Shown here: positions 9,353 to 17,560 of the stretch, one piece after another
Position numbering within the stretch: the first letter of the stretch is position 1
How the letters are laid out: each line of letters starts with the position of its first letter
From: Effusibacillus consociatus
GTDB taxonomy: Bacteria; Bacillota; Bacilli; Tumebacillales; Effusibacillaceae
Assembly (NCBI RefSeq): GCF_042652925.1
Contig: NZ_JBHSHC010000142.1
Location: 59,118 to 123,117 of the forward strand
Direction of reading: 5' to 3'
Length of the DNA: 64,000 bases
Program-made: the position numbers and the translations under genes
The notes under the pieces: model-generated
Told to the model about the DNA's origin: nothing
Databases searched by the model: none
What the model saw: the letters and a program-made list of their open reading frames with translations, nothing else

Positions 9353-9363
9353 ACTTGCCCGAT

Positions 9364-9465
9364 TTATTCGACAGAGATATCGCTTTTGTCTTTGCTGTGT
9401 TCCAGCCATTCGTCAAGCACTTGTTTGTCGAGCACTCCATTCGTAATCATGGACAGCTGCTCAAG
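9364..9465 (-). pseudogene. Truncated 3' remnant duplicate of the small gene at 30208-30516
   Basis: Read on the minus strand this encodes FLEQLSMITNGVLDKQ...LEHSKDKSDISVE followed by a TAA at 9364-9366. It matches the last 34 or so residues of the protein at 30208-30516 (FKQLAMITNRVLDKQ...LEHSESDLPVE) with a few substitutions and a small insertion. Similarity stops abruptly at about 9465, so only a fragment remains. Both copies lie beside an AAGGCTT-stem terminator, which suggests the duplicated unit included the gene end and its terminator. No start codon or ribosome site is present. Confidence 0.8.
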
Positions 9466-9486
9466 AAAACTAACAGAAAAAATATA

Positions 9487-9516
9487 TTGACTCAAAAATG
9501 ATATTGATAATATACT
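9487..9516 (+). promoter_or_regulatory. Sigma-A promoter of the first phenylacetate operon
   Basis: TTGACT (9487-9492), 18-base spacer, TATACT (9511-9516), in a very AT-rich segment ahead of the EthD gene. Confidence 0.75.
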
Positions 9517-9537
9517 AATTACAATAACAACGTGAAA

Positions 9538-9563
9538 ATAACGTTATATAAAAATAATGTTAT
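9538..9563 (+). promoter_or_regulatory. Paired ATAAYGTTAT operator boxes, copy 1
   Basis: ATAACGTTAT (9538-9547, perfect palindrome) and ATAATGTTAT (9554-9563) are 16 bases apart, just downstream of the -10 box. The same two box types occur before paaA at 24163-24199. A regulator such as the PaaX encoded in this cluster is the obvious candidate; the assignment is inferred. Confidence 0.6.
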
Positions 9564-9614
9564 ACGTTTGCGCGGTTCTCACGTTGAACTTGTGATAAAA
9601 GGGAGGATCCTAAT

Positions 9615-9914
9615 ATGGTCAAATTGGTGGCAATCTATCGCAAACCGGAAAATGTGGAAGAGTTCGATCAGCATTATAACAACGTCCATGCACCACTCGC
9701 GGCAAAGATGCCAGGTCTCATCAAGCTGGAGGTCAATAAAATCTACGGAGCTCCAATGGGAGAAAGCGATCTTCATTTAATCGCAGAAATGTATTTCGAA
9801 AATAAAGAAGATTTGACCAACTCCCTCTCTTCCCCAGAAGGACGTGCTGCAGGGAAAGATTTGATGGGGTTTGCCGGTAAACTGGTATCCATGCACTTTG
9901 CGGAAGTACTGTAG
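9615..9914 (+). CDS. EthD-family small protein
   Basis: A 99-residue EthD-family protein (ferredoxin-like dimeric alpha-beta barrel): MVKLVAIYRKPENVEEFDQH, the NVHAPLAAKMPGL segment and a C-terminal GKLVSMHFAEVL strand. In this family a histidine in the HxPL segment is conserved, and roles range from accessory factors of ether degradation to small-molecule isomerases. It is the first gene behind the first phenylacetate promoter, and the next start is within a few bases of its stop, so it is co-transcribed with the paa enzymes. What it does in the pathway is unknown. The ribosome site is GGGAGG. Confidence 0.85.
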   Translation: MVKLVAIYRKPENVEEFDQHYNNVHAPLAAKMPGLIKLEVNKIYGAPMGESDLHLIAEMYFENKEDLTNSLSSPEGRAAGKDLMGFAGKLVSMHFAEVL

Positions 9915-9923
9915 GTGACCATA

Positions 9924-10370
9924 GTGAAGAGTCCCCTCGATGATGAAACCGTTCACAAACAATACTTTGAACAAATCTATGAAAAATTGAAGCAGGATCG
10001 ATTCAGCCAATTTCTCGGAATGACATTGGTTGAAGTCGGTGAGGGAACGGCGACTGCCGAATTGGAAGTGACGGAGGATATGTTGAATGCCCATGGCACT
10101 ACGCATGGTGCCGTTATCTTCGCATTGGCCGATTTTGTCTTCGCGGTTGCCTGTAACTCCTATGGAAAAACGTCGGTTGCTTTGTCCATGAATATCGGGT
10201 ACCTGGCCGCAAGTCAAAAAGGAACCCGTTTACGAGCGACCGCTATTGAGGAAAACCGGACGAACCGAACTGCATGGTATCGCATTCGGGTGGAGAACGA
10301 GCAGGGAACTGTTGCGATTCTTGATGCTTTGGCATATCGGAAGAATGACTATTTTGTTCCGATCGAATAA
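9924..10370 (+). CDS. paaI: PaaI-type hotdog-fold thioesterase
   Basis: A 148-residue hotdog thioesterase with the PaaI signature MLNAHGTTHGAVIFALAD, whose Asn/His/Asp region builds the active site. PaaI hydrolyses dead-end hydroxyphenylacetyl-CoA and related esters, releasing trapped CoA. I favour GTG 9924, six bases after AGGTG; an in-frame GTG at 9915 has no ribosome site. Its stop codon shares a base with an in-frame extension of the next gene (TAATG), pointing to translational coupling. A second hotdog protein follows directly, so the cluster has two thioesterases. Confidence 0.9.
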   Translation: MKSPLDDETVHKQYFEQIYEKLKQDRFSQFLGMTLVEVGEGTATAELEVTEDMLNAHGTTHGAVIFALADFVFAVACNSYGKTSVALSMNIGYLAASQKGTRLRATAIEENRTNRTAWYRIRVENEQGTVAILDALAYRKNDYFVPIE

Positions 10371-10429
10371 TGAGCTTGAAAACGCTTCCTAATAAGGGGA
10401 TGCGTATGGAAAGTGCAGGTGGTAACGTG

Positions 10430-10825
10430 ATGAACTATGAGACAAAGAATCGCTTCAATCACTACCTTGGGATTGAGATCGAGCGAATTGATGATGAAGG
10501 TTGCCGGGCAACATTGAAGATTCGCCCGGAATTCTATAACAGCATCGATGGAGTGGTACATGGCGGGGTAACCGGCACATTAGCCGATGTTGCAATGGGG
10601 CATGCGGCTGCTCCCCATATAAATGGAGTACAGCAGTCGGTAACGGTGGAAAGCAAGGTCAGTTATCTCTCGCCGGCCAAAGGGGATTTGTTGATTGCAG
10701 AGTCAAAGGTTGTAAAAAGGGGTTCCAAAATAATTGTAATGGAAGCCCGAATAACAACAGGTGAGGGCAAACTGGTGGCAGTGGCTTTAGGAACCTATGC
10801 ACGTGTGAAACCTAAGGAATTCTGA
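10430..10825 (+). CDS. Second PaaI-like hotdog thioesterase
   Basis: Hotdog-fold thioesterase of about 131 residues with the motif YNSIDGVVHGGVTGTLAD, similar in design to PaaI but clearly diverged. The frame extends upstream to ATG 10370, overlapping the paaI stop. ATG 10430 is preferred because AGGTGG lies seven bases upstream and the homologous domain begins there (MNYETKNRFNHYLGIEI). It presumably also hydrolyses an aromatic or ring-opened acyl-CoA; which one is unknown. It is co-directional within the first paa operon. Confidence 0.85.
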   Translation: MNYETKNRFNHYLGIEIERIDDEGCRATLKIRPEFYNSIDGVVHGGVTGTLADVAMGHAAAPHINGVQQSVTVESKVSYLSPAKGDLLIAESKVVKRGSKIIVMEARITTGEGKLVAVALGTYARVKPKEF

Positions 10826-10856
10826 CAGATACTAGTAACCGAGGAGCAAAAACAGC

Positions 10857-11642
10857 ATGGAACGAGAGACAGTATTGTTGGAACGGCAGGGTTATTTAGG
10901 AATTATCAAGTTAAACAGACCTGATGAACTGAATGCATTGAATTACCCGACACTCGTCCGATTGGGTGAAATCATTGATGAACTGCAGCAGGACATAAAG
11001 GGAACGAGAGCGGTAATCGTAACGGCTTCAGGCAAGGCGTTCTGTGCGGGGGCTGATTTGAAAGAGCGAAGAACGCTCAATGAGCAGCAGGTGCGACGCA
11101 ACGTGCGAAAAATCAGGGACGTATTTTCTGCTTTGGAGAGACTCCCCCAACCAACGATTGCAGCAATCAACGGGTATGCATTCGGAGGAGGATTTGAATT
11201 GGCTCTTGCGTGCGATTTCAGATTTGCTGTTCAGGAAGCCAAACTGGGTCTTACCGAAGTAAGCTTGGGCATTATTCCGGGAGCAGGCGGCACCCAACGT
11301 CTGCCGAGGCTGATTGGCCCTTCTAAAGCAAAGGAATTGATAATGACGGCCAGGAAGATTTCGGCGGAAGAAGCTAAGGCGTATGGAATTCTAAACGGCG
11401 TGGCAGGAAATGTACTGCATTTATCCGATATGTGTCATTCCTTGGCTGACGAAATTGTTTCCAATGCTCCACTAGCTGTTTATCAGGCTAAATACGCAAT
11501 CGACAGGGGATTCGGTTCCGATCTGCAAACCGGATTGGATCTGGAATCAAAAGCATACGAGGTGATTATTCCAACGAAAGATCGCCTTGAAGCACTCGAA
11601 GCATTTCGTGAAAAAAGGAAGCCCGTTTTTCTTGGGGAGTAA
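10857..11642 (+). CDS. Enoyl-CoA hydratase/isomerase family protein
   Basis: A 261-residue crotonase of usual length. The oxyanion-hole segments are KAFCAGADLKER and NGYAFGGGFELALACD, with EVSLGIIPGAGGTQRLPR carrying a hydratase-type Glu. The GGTQRLPRLIG segment is typical of true 2-enoyl-CoA hydratases (PaaF/EchA type). It is one of three crotonases here; the others are at 13036 and 13822. In the pathway it probably hydrates 2,3-dehydroadipyl-CoA or helps isomerise ring-opened intermediates; the exact partition among the three cannot be told from sequence. Confidence 0.9.
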   Translation: MERETVLLERQGYLGIIKLNRPDELNALNYPTLVRLGEIIDELQQDIKGTRAVIVTASGKAFCAGADLKERRTLNEQQVRRNVRKIRDVFSALERLPQPTIAAINGYAFGGGFELALACDFRFAVQEAKLGLTEVSLGIIPGAGGTQRLPRLIGPSKAKELIMTARKISAEEAKAYGILNGVAGNVLHLSDMCHSLADEIVSNAPLAVYQAKYAIDRGFGSDLQTGLDLESKAYEVIIPTKDRLEALEAFREKRKPVFLGE

Positions 11643-11674
11643 CAGGTAGGCTCGTAAAAAAGGGGGTACGAGAA

Positions 11675-13006
11675 GTGGTATTCAATATTGAAATGGAAAC
11701 CATGTCACGCGAAGAGATCCAAAAAATCCAACTCGCACGACTGAAAGAGACTGTAAAGCGTTGTTATGAGAATGTTCCTTTTCATAAACAAAATTTTGAT
11801 GATGCTGGAATTAAGCCGGAGGATATCCAGAGCTTAGAAGATTTGCAGCGTCTTCCGTTCATGAAGAAAACAGATCTGCGTGAGAACTATCCGTTTAACC
11901 TGTTTGCAGTCGACATGAAAGAAGTAGTTCGGATTCACGGTTCTTCCGGAACGAAAGGGAAACCAACTGTTGTAGGGTATACGAAAAAGGATATTGAAAA
12001 TTGGTCTGAGATTGTTGCCAGAGCGATCTGTTGTGCAGGCGGTCGACCGGGAGATATTTTCCATAACGCGTACGGTTATGGATTATTCACAGGTGGACTT
12101 GGATTGCATTATGGAATCGAATATCTCGGAGCTGCAGCAGTTCCTATTTCCGGAGGGAATACACCCCGGCAAATCACCTTGATTGAGGATTTTAAACCCC
12201 GCGGGATAGCAGCTACTCCATCTTATGTCCTTAACATTGTCGAAGAGATGGAACGGATGGGGATAGACCCAAGACAAACGAGCCTGGAATATGGAATTTT
12301 TGGAGCCGAGCCTTGGTCAGAAGAAATGCGCGAACAACTGGAAGAAAAGCTCAGTATTAAAGCAGTTGATATTTACGGTTTGAGCGAAGTGATGGGACCA
12401 GGGGTGTCCATTGAATGTTATGAAGCACAAGATGGGCTTCATATCGCGGAAGATCATTTCCTGGCAGAGATTATTGATCCGAATACCAGCGAAGTTCTTC
12501 CATACGGAGCAGAAGGGGAACTTGTATTTACTTCCTTAACCAAAGAAGCATTCCCGGTGATCCGATACCGGACAGGCGACATTGCGTCTCTTAATCCGGA
12601 AAAGTGTAAATGCGGACGCACTACCATTCGAATGTCACGTATCAAAGGGCGCGCCGATGATATGTTGATTATTCGCGGTGTAAATGTATTTCCGACAGAA
12701 ATTGAGTCCGTTCTGCTGAGCTTTAAACAATTGGCTCCCTACTATCAGGTAGTGGTGGAACGGGATGGTGCATTGGACCGTTTTGAAGTGCACTGCGAAT
12801 TGACGTCAGAGTTTATGCACAAGATACAAGATCTTGAGAACAGCGAAGATGTGCTTAAATTGGTGAAAGATATCGGTCAAGCGATGAAGAATGCGCTGGG
12901 TGTCTCTGTTTTATTGAGAATCAACCAGCCAAATACGATTCCTCGCAGCGAAGGCAAGGCGATTCGGATCGTTGATAACCGAAATAAAGTGTTAATGGGC
13001 AAATAG
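11675..13006 (+). CDS. paaK: Phenylacetate-CoA ligase
   Basis: A 443-residue AMP-forming phenylacetate-CoA ligase, the entry step of the pathway (phenylacetate + ATP + CoA). Diagnostic are the N-terminal LARLKETVKRCYENVPFH, the P-loop HGSSGTKGKPTVVGYT, the YGLSEVMGPGVS motif and the C-terminal RGVNVFPTEIES. The Cys-containing CKCGRTT element seen in many PaaK proteins is present. The GTG start at 11675 follows GGGGGT. Spacing to its neighbours is about 30 bases on each side, consistent with one operon. Confidence 0.96.
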   Translation: MVFNIEMETMSREEIQKIQLARLKETVKRCYENVPFHKQNFDDAGIKPEDIQSLEDLQRLPFMKKTDLRENYPFNLFAVDMKEVVRIHGSSGTKGKPTVVGYTKKDIENWSEIVARAICCAGGRPGDIFHNAYGYGLFTGGLGLHYGIEYLGAAAVPISGGNTPRQITLIEDFKPRGIAATPSYVLNIVEEMERMGIDPRQTSLEYGIFGAEPWSEEMREQLEEKLSIKAVDIYGLSEVMGPGVSIECYEAQDGLHIAEDHFLAEIIDPNTSEVLPYGAEGELVFTSLTKEAFPVIRYRTGDIASLNPEKCKCGRTTIRMSRIKGRADDMLIIRGVNVFPTEIESVLLSFKQLAPYYQVVVERDGALDRFEVHCELTSEFMHKIQDLENSEDVLKLVKDIGQAMKNALGVSVLLRINQPNTIPRSEGKAIRIVDNRNKVLMGK

Positions 13007-13035
13007 GATCATACAGCCGAAAGTGAGGAAAGCAG

Positions 13036-13809
13036 ATGGGATACGAGTTCATTCAAGTTTCGGCAGATCAATCAGTGGGGATTCTTACTCTGCACCGCCC
13101 AGCGGTTCTGAATGCATTAAATCTGAAGATGGTAGATGAAATTGTTGAAGAATTGGAGCGGATGGATCGGGATGATTCGATTCGAGCCATTGTGCTTACC
13201 GGGAATGACAAAGCGTTTGCGGCCGGAGCGGACATTGATGAGATGGCGGACGAATCGGTGATCCCGATGTTACTGAAAGATCAGTTTGCGGTATGGGATC
13301 GGATTGCCAAAGTTTCGAAGCCGATCATTGCGGCAGTAAGCGGATTTGTCCTTGGCGGCGGTTGCGAACTGATGATGAATTGTGACATCATCATTGCTTC
13401 TGAAACAACCAAGATTGGCCAGCCGGAAGTTAAACTGGGTGTGATGCCGGGGGCCGGGGGCACCCAACGTTTGACAAAAGCGGTGGGGAAAGTCAAGGCA
13501 ATGGAGATGTTGCTGAGCGGCGAACCGATTACAGCGGACGAAGCGCTCCGTTACGGCTTGATTAACAAGGTAGTTCCGGTAGAGCTGTATTTGCATGAAG
13601 CGGTCAAACTCGCCAAGCAAATCGCGGCTCAGCCGCCGGTGGCCGTACGCTTGATCAAGAAATCTGTTCTCAAAGCAATCGACATCCCGTTGGATGAAGG
13701 ACTGGATTATGAACGCAATTGTTTTTATCTGTTGTTTGCCAGTGAAGACAAAGCCGAAGGAATGAGGGCTTTTATAGAGAAACGCAAACCGGACTTCACG
13801 GGGCGATAG
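13036..13809 (+). CDS. paaF: 2,3-dehydroadipyl-CoA hydratase / enoyl-CoA hydratase (PaaF-like)
   Basis: A 257-residue crotonase with KAFAAGADIDEMAD and VSGFVLGGGCELMMNCD oxyanion elements and the catalytic GQPEVKLGVMPGAGGTQ containing both hydratase glutamates. This is the closest of the three crotonases to classical PaaF/short-chain enoyl-CoA hydratase. It would form 3-hydroxyadipyl-CoA from 2,3-dehydroadipyl-CoA for PaaH. It ends a few bases before paaG. Function by family and context; which hydratase is the true PaaF is inferred. Confidence 0.9.
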   Translation: MGYEFIQVSADQSVGILTLHRPAVLNALNLKMVDEIVEELERMDRDDSIRAIVLTGNDKAFAAGADIDEMADESVIPMLLKDQFAVWDRIAKVSKPIIAAVSGFVLGGGCELMMNCDIIIASETTKIGQPEVKLGVMPGAGGTQRLTKAVGKVKAMEMLLSGEPITADEALRYGLINKVVPVELYLHEAVKLAKQIAAQPPVAVRLIKKSVLKAIDIPLDEGLDYERNCFYLLFASEDKAEGMRAFIEKRKPDFTGR

Positions 13810-13821
13810 GGGATGATAGGA

Positions 13822-14598
13822 ATGTACGAAACAATTTTATATGAAGTACTTGAAGGTATCGGGCGGATTACACTGAACCGCCCGGAGAAATTCAACGCTT
13901 TCACAGAGCAGATGCATCGGGAAATCATTGAGGCACTAAAGCGTGCGGACAGGGATCCGGAGGTTCGCTGCATCGTGTTGACAGGTGCGGGAAAAGCGTT
14001 TAACGCGGGTCAAGATTTAGGCGATGTTCAGGGAACAGAAATCGATTTTGGCGAATTTCTGCGCAAGCGCTACAATCCAATGATCACCCAAATGCAAAAA
14101 ACGGAGAAACCGATTATAGCCGCAGTGAACGGAGTGGCCGCAGGGGCCGGAATGAGTTTGGCTTTAGCGTGTGATATTCGGCTCGCGTCCGAGAAGGCGT
14201 CTTTTGTGAATGTATTTGTTAACATCGGATTGATCCCGGATTCCGGCGGGTGTTATTTCTTGCCGCGGGTTGTGGGGATCGGGAAGGCATTGGAACTGGC
14301 CATTACCGGTGACAAGGTATCGGCGGAAGAAGCGTATCGCATCGGATTGGTCAGTCAAGTGTACCCCGCCGAAACGTTCGAGTCTGATGTCATGGAATAT
14401 GCCCGTAAGTTGGCGAAACTGCCGACCAAAGGAATCGGTTTGATTAAACGGGCCATGTACAAGGGGCTTCACATGAGTTTGGAAGAAACTTTGGAATATG
14501 AAGCATTCACACAGGCAATTGCAGGGAGTACGGAGGATCATAAGGAAGGCGTAGCCGCATTTTTTGAGAAACGTCAGCCGGTATTTAAAGGGAAATAG
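13822..14598 (+). CDS. paaG: 1,2-epoxyphenylacetyl-CoA isomerase (PaaG-like)
   Basis: A crotonase of 258 residues with KAFNAGQDLGDV and NGVAAGAGMSLALACD, the pattern of PaaG: the NAGQDL Asp is retained while the second hydratase Glu is replaced in FVNIGLIPDSGGCYFLPR. PaaG converts the ring epoxide to oxepin-CoA and later shifts a double bond. The ATG at 13822 is nine bases from AGGGG and preferable to ATG 13813, which abuts the ribosome site. It sits four bases or so from the preceding gene, implying coupling. Confidence 0.91.
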   Translation: MYETILYEVLEGIGRITLNRPEKFNAFTEQMHREIIEALKRADRDPEVRCIVLTGAGKAFNAGQDLGDVQGTEIDFGEFLRKRYNPMITQMQKTEKPIIAAVNGVAAGAGMSLALACDIRLASEKASFVNVFVNIGLIPDSGGCYFLPRVVGIGKALELAITGDKVSAEEAYRIGLVSQVYPAETFESDVMEYARKLAKLPTKGIGLIKRAMYKGLHMSLEETLEYEAFTQAIAGSTEDHKEGVAAFFEKRQPVFKGK

Positions 14599-14622
14599 GC
14601 TTATGACAGAGGAGGAAAGCTC

Positions 14623-15480
14623 GTGGCTGCTTATCAGATCGGCGTGATTGGGGCCGGAACAATGGGGGCGGGAATAGCCCTGGTCTGTGGAAGAAAAGGG
14701 CACAGTGTTCTGTTGCTGGATTCCAATCAAGCCATATTAGAGAAAGCTCAATCCTATCTGCTGTCGACTTTGGCCAAGGATGTGGAGAAAGGCAGGATCA
14801 GCGAACGGGAAAAAGAGGCTGTCTACCAGTCAGTAAAACCGGTACAAGACATCCAACAGCTCGCCGGTTGCGACATTGTGATTGAAGCAGTTTCGGAGCG
14901 GATGGATCTGAAAAAATCAATCTTCAAATCCTTAACGGAGATCTGCCGATCAGATGCACTGCTTTTGACGAACACCTCTTCTCTTTCCATCACTGAAATT
15001 GCAGGAGGATTGGACAATCCGGAACGGATTCTGGGAATGCATTTCTTCAATCCGGCTCCTGTCATGCCGCTGGTAGAAGTGATCCGAGGAAAGAAATCAG
15101 GTGCCGAGCAGGCGGAGTTTGTCTATCAATTTGCACAGGATCTCGGGAAGGTACCGGTTTATGCGAACGATACTCCAGGATTTATCGTCAATCGTGTAGC
15201 CCGGCCGTATTATAACGAATCCCTGCGGATTCTGGGAGACCGGGTTGCCAGTGTCGAGCAAATTGATCAGATTCTCACACAAGCGGGGGGATTTAAAATG
15301 GGCCCGTTCGAACTCCAAGATTTGATTGGAATCGATGTGAACTTTGCGGTGACTGAGTCAGTTTATGAAAACTTTTTCCATGAAGGTCGATTTAAGCCAA
15401 GTCGTATTCAGCAGCGGATGGTTCAGGCAGGAACTTTAGGCAGAAAGTCCGGTGAGGGATACTATGACTACAACAAATAA
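14623..15480 (+). CDS. paaH: 3-hydroxyadipyl-CoA / 3-hydroxybutyryl-CoA dehydrogenase
   Basis: A 285-residue NAD-dependent 3-hydroxyacyl-CoA dehydrogenase. The Rossmann motif VIGAGTMGAGIA is at residues 8-19, the catalytic histidine is in ERILGMHFFNPAPVMPLVE, and the C-terminal dimerisation domain has GPFELQDLIGID. It would oxidise 3-hydroxyadipyl-CoA to 3-oxoadipyl-CoA. GTG 14623 has GAGGAGGAAA as ribosome site. Its 3' end overlaps the start of the next gene, a diverged paralogue, by 17 bases. Confidence 0.93.
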   Translation: MAAYQIGVIGAGTMGAGIALVCGRKGHSVLLLDSNQAILEKAQSYLLSTLAKDVEKGRISEREKEAVYQSVKPVQDIQQLAGCDIVIEAVSERMDLKKSIFKSLTEICRSDALLLTNTSSLSITEIAGGLDNPERILGMHFFNPAPVMPLVEVIRGKKSGAEQAEFVYQFAQDLGKVPVYANDTPGFIVNRVARPYYNESLRILGDRVASVEQIDQILTQAGGFKMGPFELQDLIGIDVNFAVTESVYENFFHEGRFKPSRIQQRMVQAGTLGRKSGEGYYDYNK

Positions 15481-16219
15481 GTGGATTTTGCTGGCTGGCA
15501 AGGGCCCTCTGTTTACCGAATTAAAAGAGCTCTTTGAGAGCAAGAGCTATGGAGTAGTGTCCCAGGAAAGAATAGAGGAATATCCGAACAGCATTCAATT
15601 CGCGGTAGAAGTATCAAATTATGACCTCGATGTGAAGAAGGCTGTGGTACAAAGCCTGGATCATGTCTTGGCTCCGGATATTCCAATCATCACCACTTCC
15701 CTAGCGATTACGGCTACTGAAGTTGCCTCATGGACACGCCATCCGGAACGAATCTGTGGTTTTGGCACATTCGTTCCGGTAGCTGAGCGAAACGTATTGG
15801 AGATTGCTCCAGCTTTGCAGACGTCGATTGAAACGCTCGAACAGACAGAGAAGTTCTTTCAATCTCTCGGCAAAAACACAGCTGTGGTAGAGGATGAGGT
15901 TGGATTAGTGTTTCCGAGAGTACTGTCGCTCATTATCAATGAAGCTGTTTTTACCGTGATGGAGGGAACCGCTACACCCGAGGATATTGATATTGCAATG
16001 AAGAAAGGCACCAACTACCCCTATGGTCCGCTCGAATGGGCCGATCAAGTCGGATTGGACGAAGTATATTCGGTGATCCGCGGGCTGCATCGCGATTTGG
16101 CTGAGGAACGATACAGACCGGCCCCGTTGCTCCGCAAGATGGTGTTGGCAGGCAGGCTGGGAAGTCGCAGCGGCCAGGGTTTTTATTCCTATCAAAATGA
16201 ACTGGCAACCAGCAAATAA
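15464..16219 (+). CDS. Degenerate 3-hydroxyacyl-CoA dehydrogenase paralogue without the NAD motif
   Basis: A 251-residue protein related to PaaH over its length: the FGTFVPVAERNVLEIAPAL segment aligns with the HFFNPAPVMPLVE region and the C-terminus keeps YPYGPLEWADQVGLDEV and LGSRSGQGFYSY. The N-terminal glycine-rich loop is degraded to LLAGKGPLFTE in place of GxGxxG, and the catalytic-His position reads FGTFVPV, so ordinary NAD-dependent activity looks unlikely. ATG 15464 lies inside the 3' end of paaH with GGTGAGGG five bases upstream, so the two are translationally coupled. It may be a structural partner or regulatory subunit; the function is unknown. Confidence 0.8.
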   Translation: MTTTNKWILLAGKGPLFTELKELFESKSYGVVSQERIEEYPNSIQFAVEVSNYDLDVKKAVVQSLDHVLAPDIPIITTSLAITATEVASWTRHPERICGFGTFVPVAERNVLEIAPALQTSIETLEQTEKFFQSLGKNTAVVEDEVGLVFPRVLSLIINEAVFTVMEGTATPEDIDIAMKKGTNYPYGPLEWADQVGLDEVYSVIRGLHRDLAEERYRPAPLLRKMVLAGRLGSRSGQGFYSYQNELATSK

Positions 16220-16233
16220 GGGGGATGGCAGAG

Positions 16234-17439
16234 ATGAGAACACCGGTTATTGTTGATGCGGTAAGAACCGCCGTGGGCCGATACGGCGGTGCCTTAAAAG
16301 ACGTCCGTCCTGATGACTTAGGCGCGGTTGTAATTCGCAAACTGTTGGAACGCAATCCAATTGACCCTGAATTCATTGACGACGTGATTTATGGGTGTGC
16401 CAATCAGGCTGGTGAAGACAACAGAGATGTAGCGAGAATGTCAGTGTTGTTGGCGGGACTGCCTGTAACGGTTCCTGGTGTAACCGTGAATCGTTTGTGC
16501 GGTTCCGGTCTTGAAGCTGTCAATCAGTGTGCGAATGCAATCGAGGCGGGCCGCGGGAACGTGTATATCGCCGGAGGCACGGAAAGCATGACACGAGCTC
16601 CGTTTGTCATGCTGAAATCCGAAAGTGCATATGCGCGCGGGAATCAACAGATGTTTGACACTACGATTGGCTGGCGATTTATTAATGAAAAGTTGGCAGC
16701 AATGCACTACCCTTACAGCATGGGTGAAACGGCTGAAAATGTGGCCGAACAATACGGCATTAGCCGGGAAGATCAGGACCAATTTGCTTTATCCAGCCAG
16801 CAGAAGTATGCAAAAGCACTGGCCGAAGGCAAATTCAAGAATGAGATTGTTCCTGTTGAAATTACCGGACGTAAGGGTGAGATTACAATTTTTGATCAGG
16901 ATGAACATCCTCGTCCAAACACAACGATTGAACAACTTGCCAAGTTGAAACCTGCCTTCCGTCAAGGGGGAACAGTAACCGCGGGCAACTCTTCAGGTGT
17001 AAATGATGGTGCAGCCGCTCTGTTGTTGATGGAACAAGAAACGGCAGCTCAATTGGGTCTAAAACCAAGAGCGCGTGTTGCAGCTTCTGCCGTTGCAGGC
17101 GTAGAACCGTCGATTATGGGAATCGGCCCTGTTCCGGCCACTCGCAAAGCTCTGAAACAGGCAGGGTTGACCATCGATGATATTGATCTGATCGAAATAA
17201 ATGAAGCTTTTGCGGCTCAATCTTTGGCCTGTATTCGAGAGTTGAATGTGAATACGGAACGGCTGAATGTGAACGGTGGTGCAATTGCGATCGGGCATCC
17301 GCTGGGATGCAGCGGTGCGCGCATCCTGACAACATTACTGAATGAAATGGAGCGGCGGGATGCTCGCTATGGATTAGCCACCATGTGTATTGGAGTCGGA
17401 CAGGGGATTGCCACGATTATCGAACGTGATCGTCCCTGA
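16234..17439 (+). CDS. paaJ: 3-oxoadipyl-CoA thiolase / acetyl-CoA C-acyltransferase
   Basis: A thiolase of about 401 residues with all three active-site elements: nucleophile Cys in NRLCGSGLEAVNQC (about residue 88), His in GGAIAIGHPLGCSGAR, and the second Cys in MCIGVGQG. It would cleave 3-oxoadipyl-CoA to succinyl-CoA and acetyl-CoA, ending the pathway. ATG 16234 is nine bases from AAGGGGG; ATG 16225 sits directly against it. It is the last enzyme of the first operon, followed by a separate promoter for paaX. Confidence 0.94.
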   Translation: MRTPVIVDAVRTAVGRYGGALKDVRPDDLGAVVIRKLLERNPIDPEFIDDVIYGCANQAGEDNRDVARMSVLLAGLPVTVPGVTVNRLCGSGLEAVNQCANAIEAGRGNVYIAGGTESMTRAPFVMLKSESAYARGNQQMFDTTIGWRFINEKLAAMHYPYSMGETAENVAEQYGISREDQDQFALSSQQKYAKALAEGKFKNEIVPVEITGRKGEITIFDQDEHPRPNTTIEQLAKLKPAFRQGGTVTAGNSSGVNDGAAALLLMEQETAAQLGLKPRARVAASAVAGVEPSIMGIGPVPATRKALKQAGLTIDDIDLIEINEAFAAQSLACIRELNVNTERLNVNGGAIAIGHPLGCSGARILTTLLNEMERRDARYGLATMCIGVGQGIATIIERDRP

Positions 17440-17480
17440 TTCGAGAATTTTTTGACATGTAATGGCTCTCGTTCACTCCG

Positions 17481-17510
17481 TTCTACATTCGATATATTTG
17501 CTGGTATAAT
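17481..17510 (+). promoter_or_regulatory. paaX promoter
   Basis: TATAAT (17505-17510) with upstream TGG (extended -10) and a weak TTCTAC -35 at 18 bases, between paaJ and paaX. Confidence 0.6.
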
Positions 17511-17560
17511 AAGCGAGTATATAAAAGAAGTTCGAAATTGTTGAATGGAGTTGAACCAAG

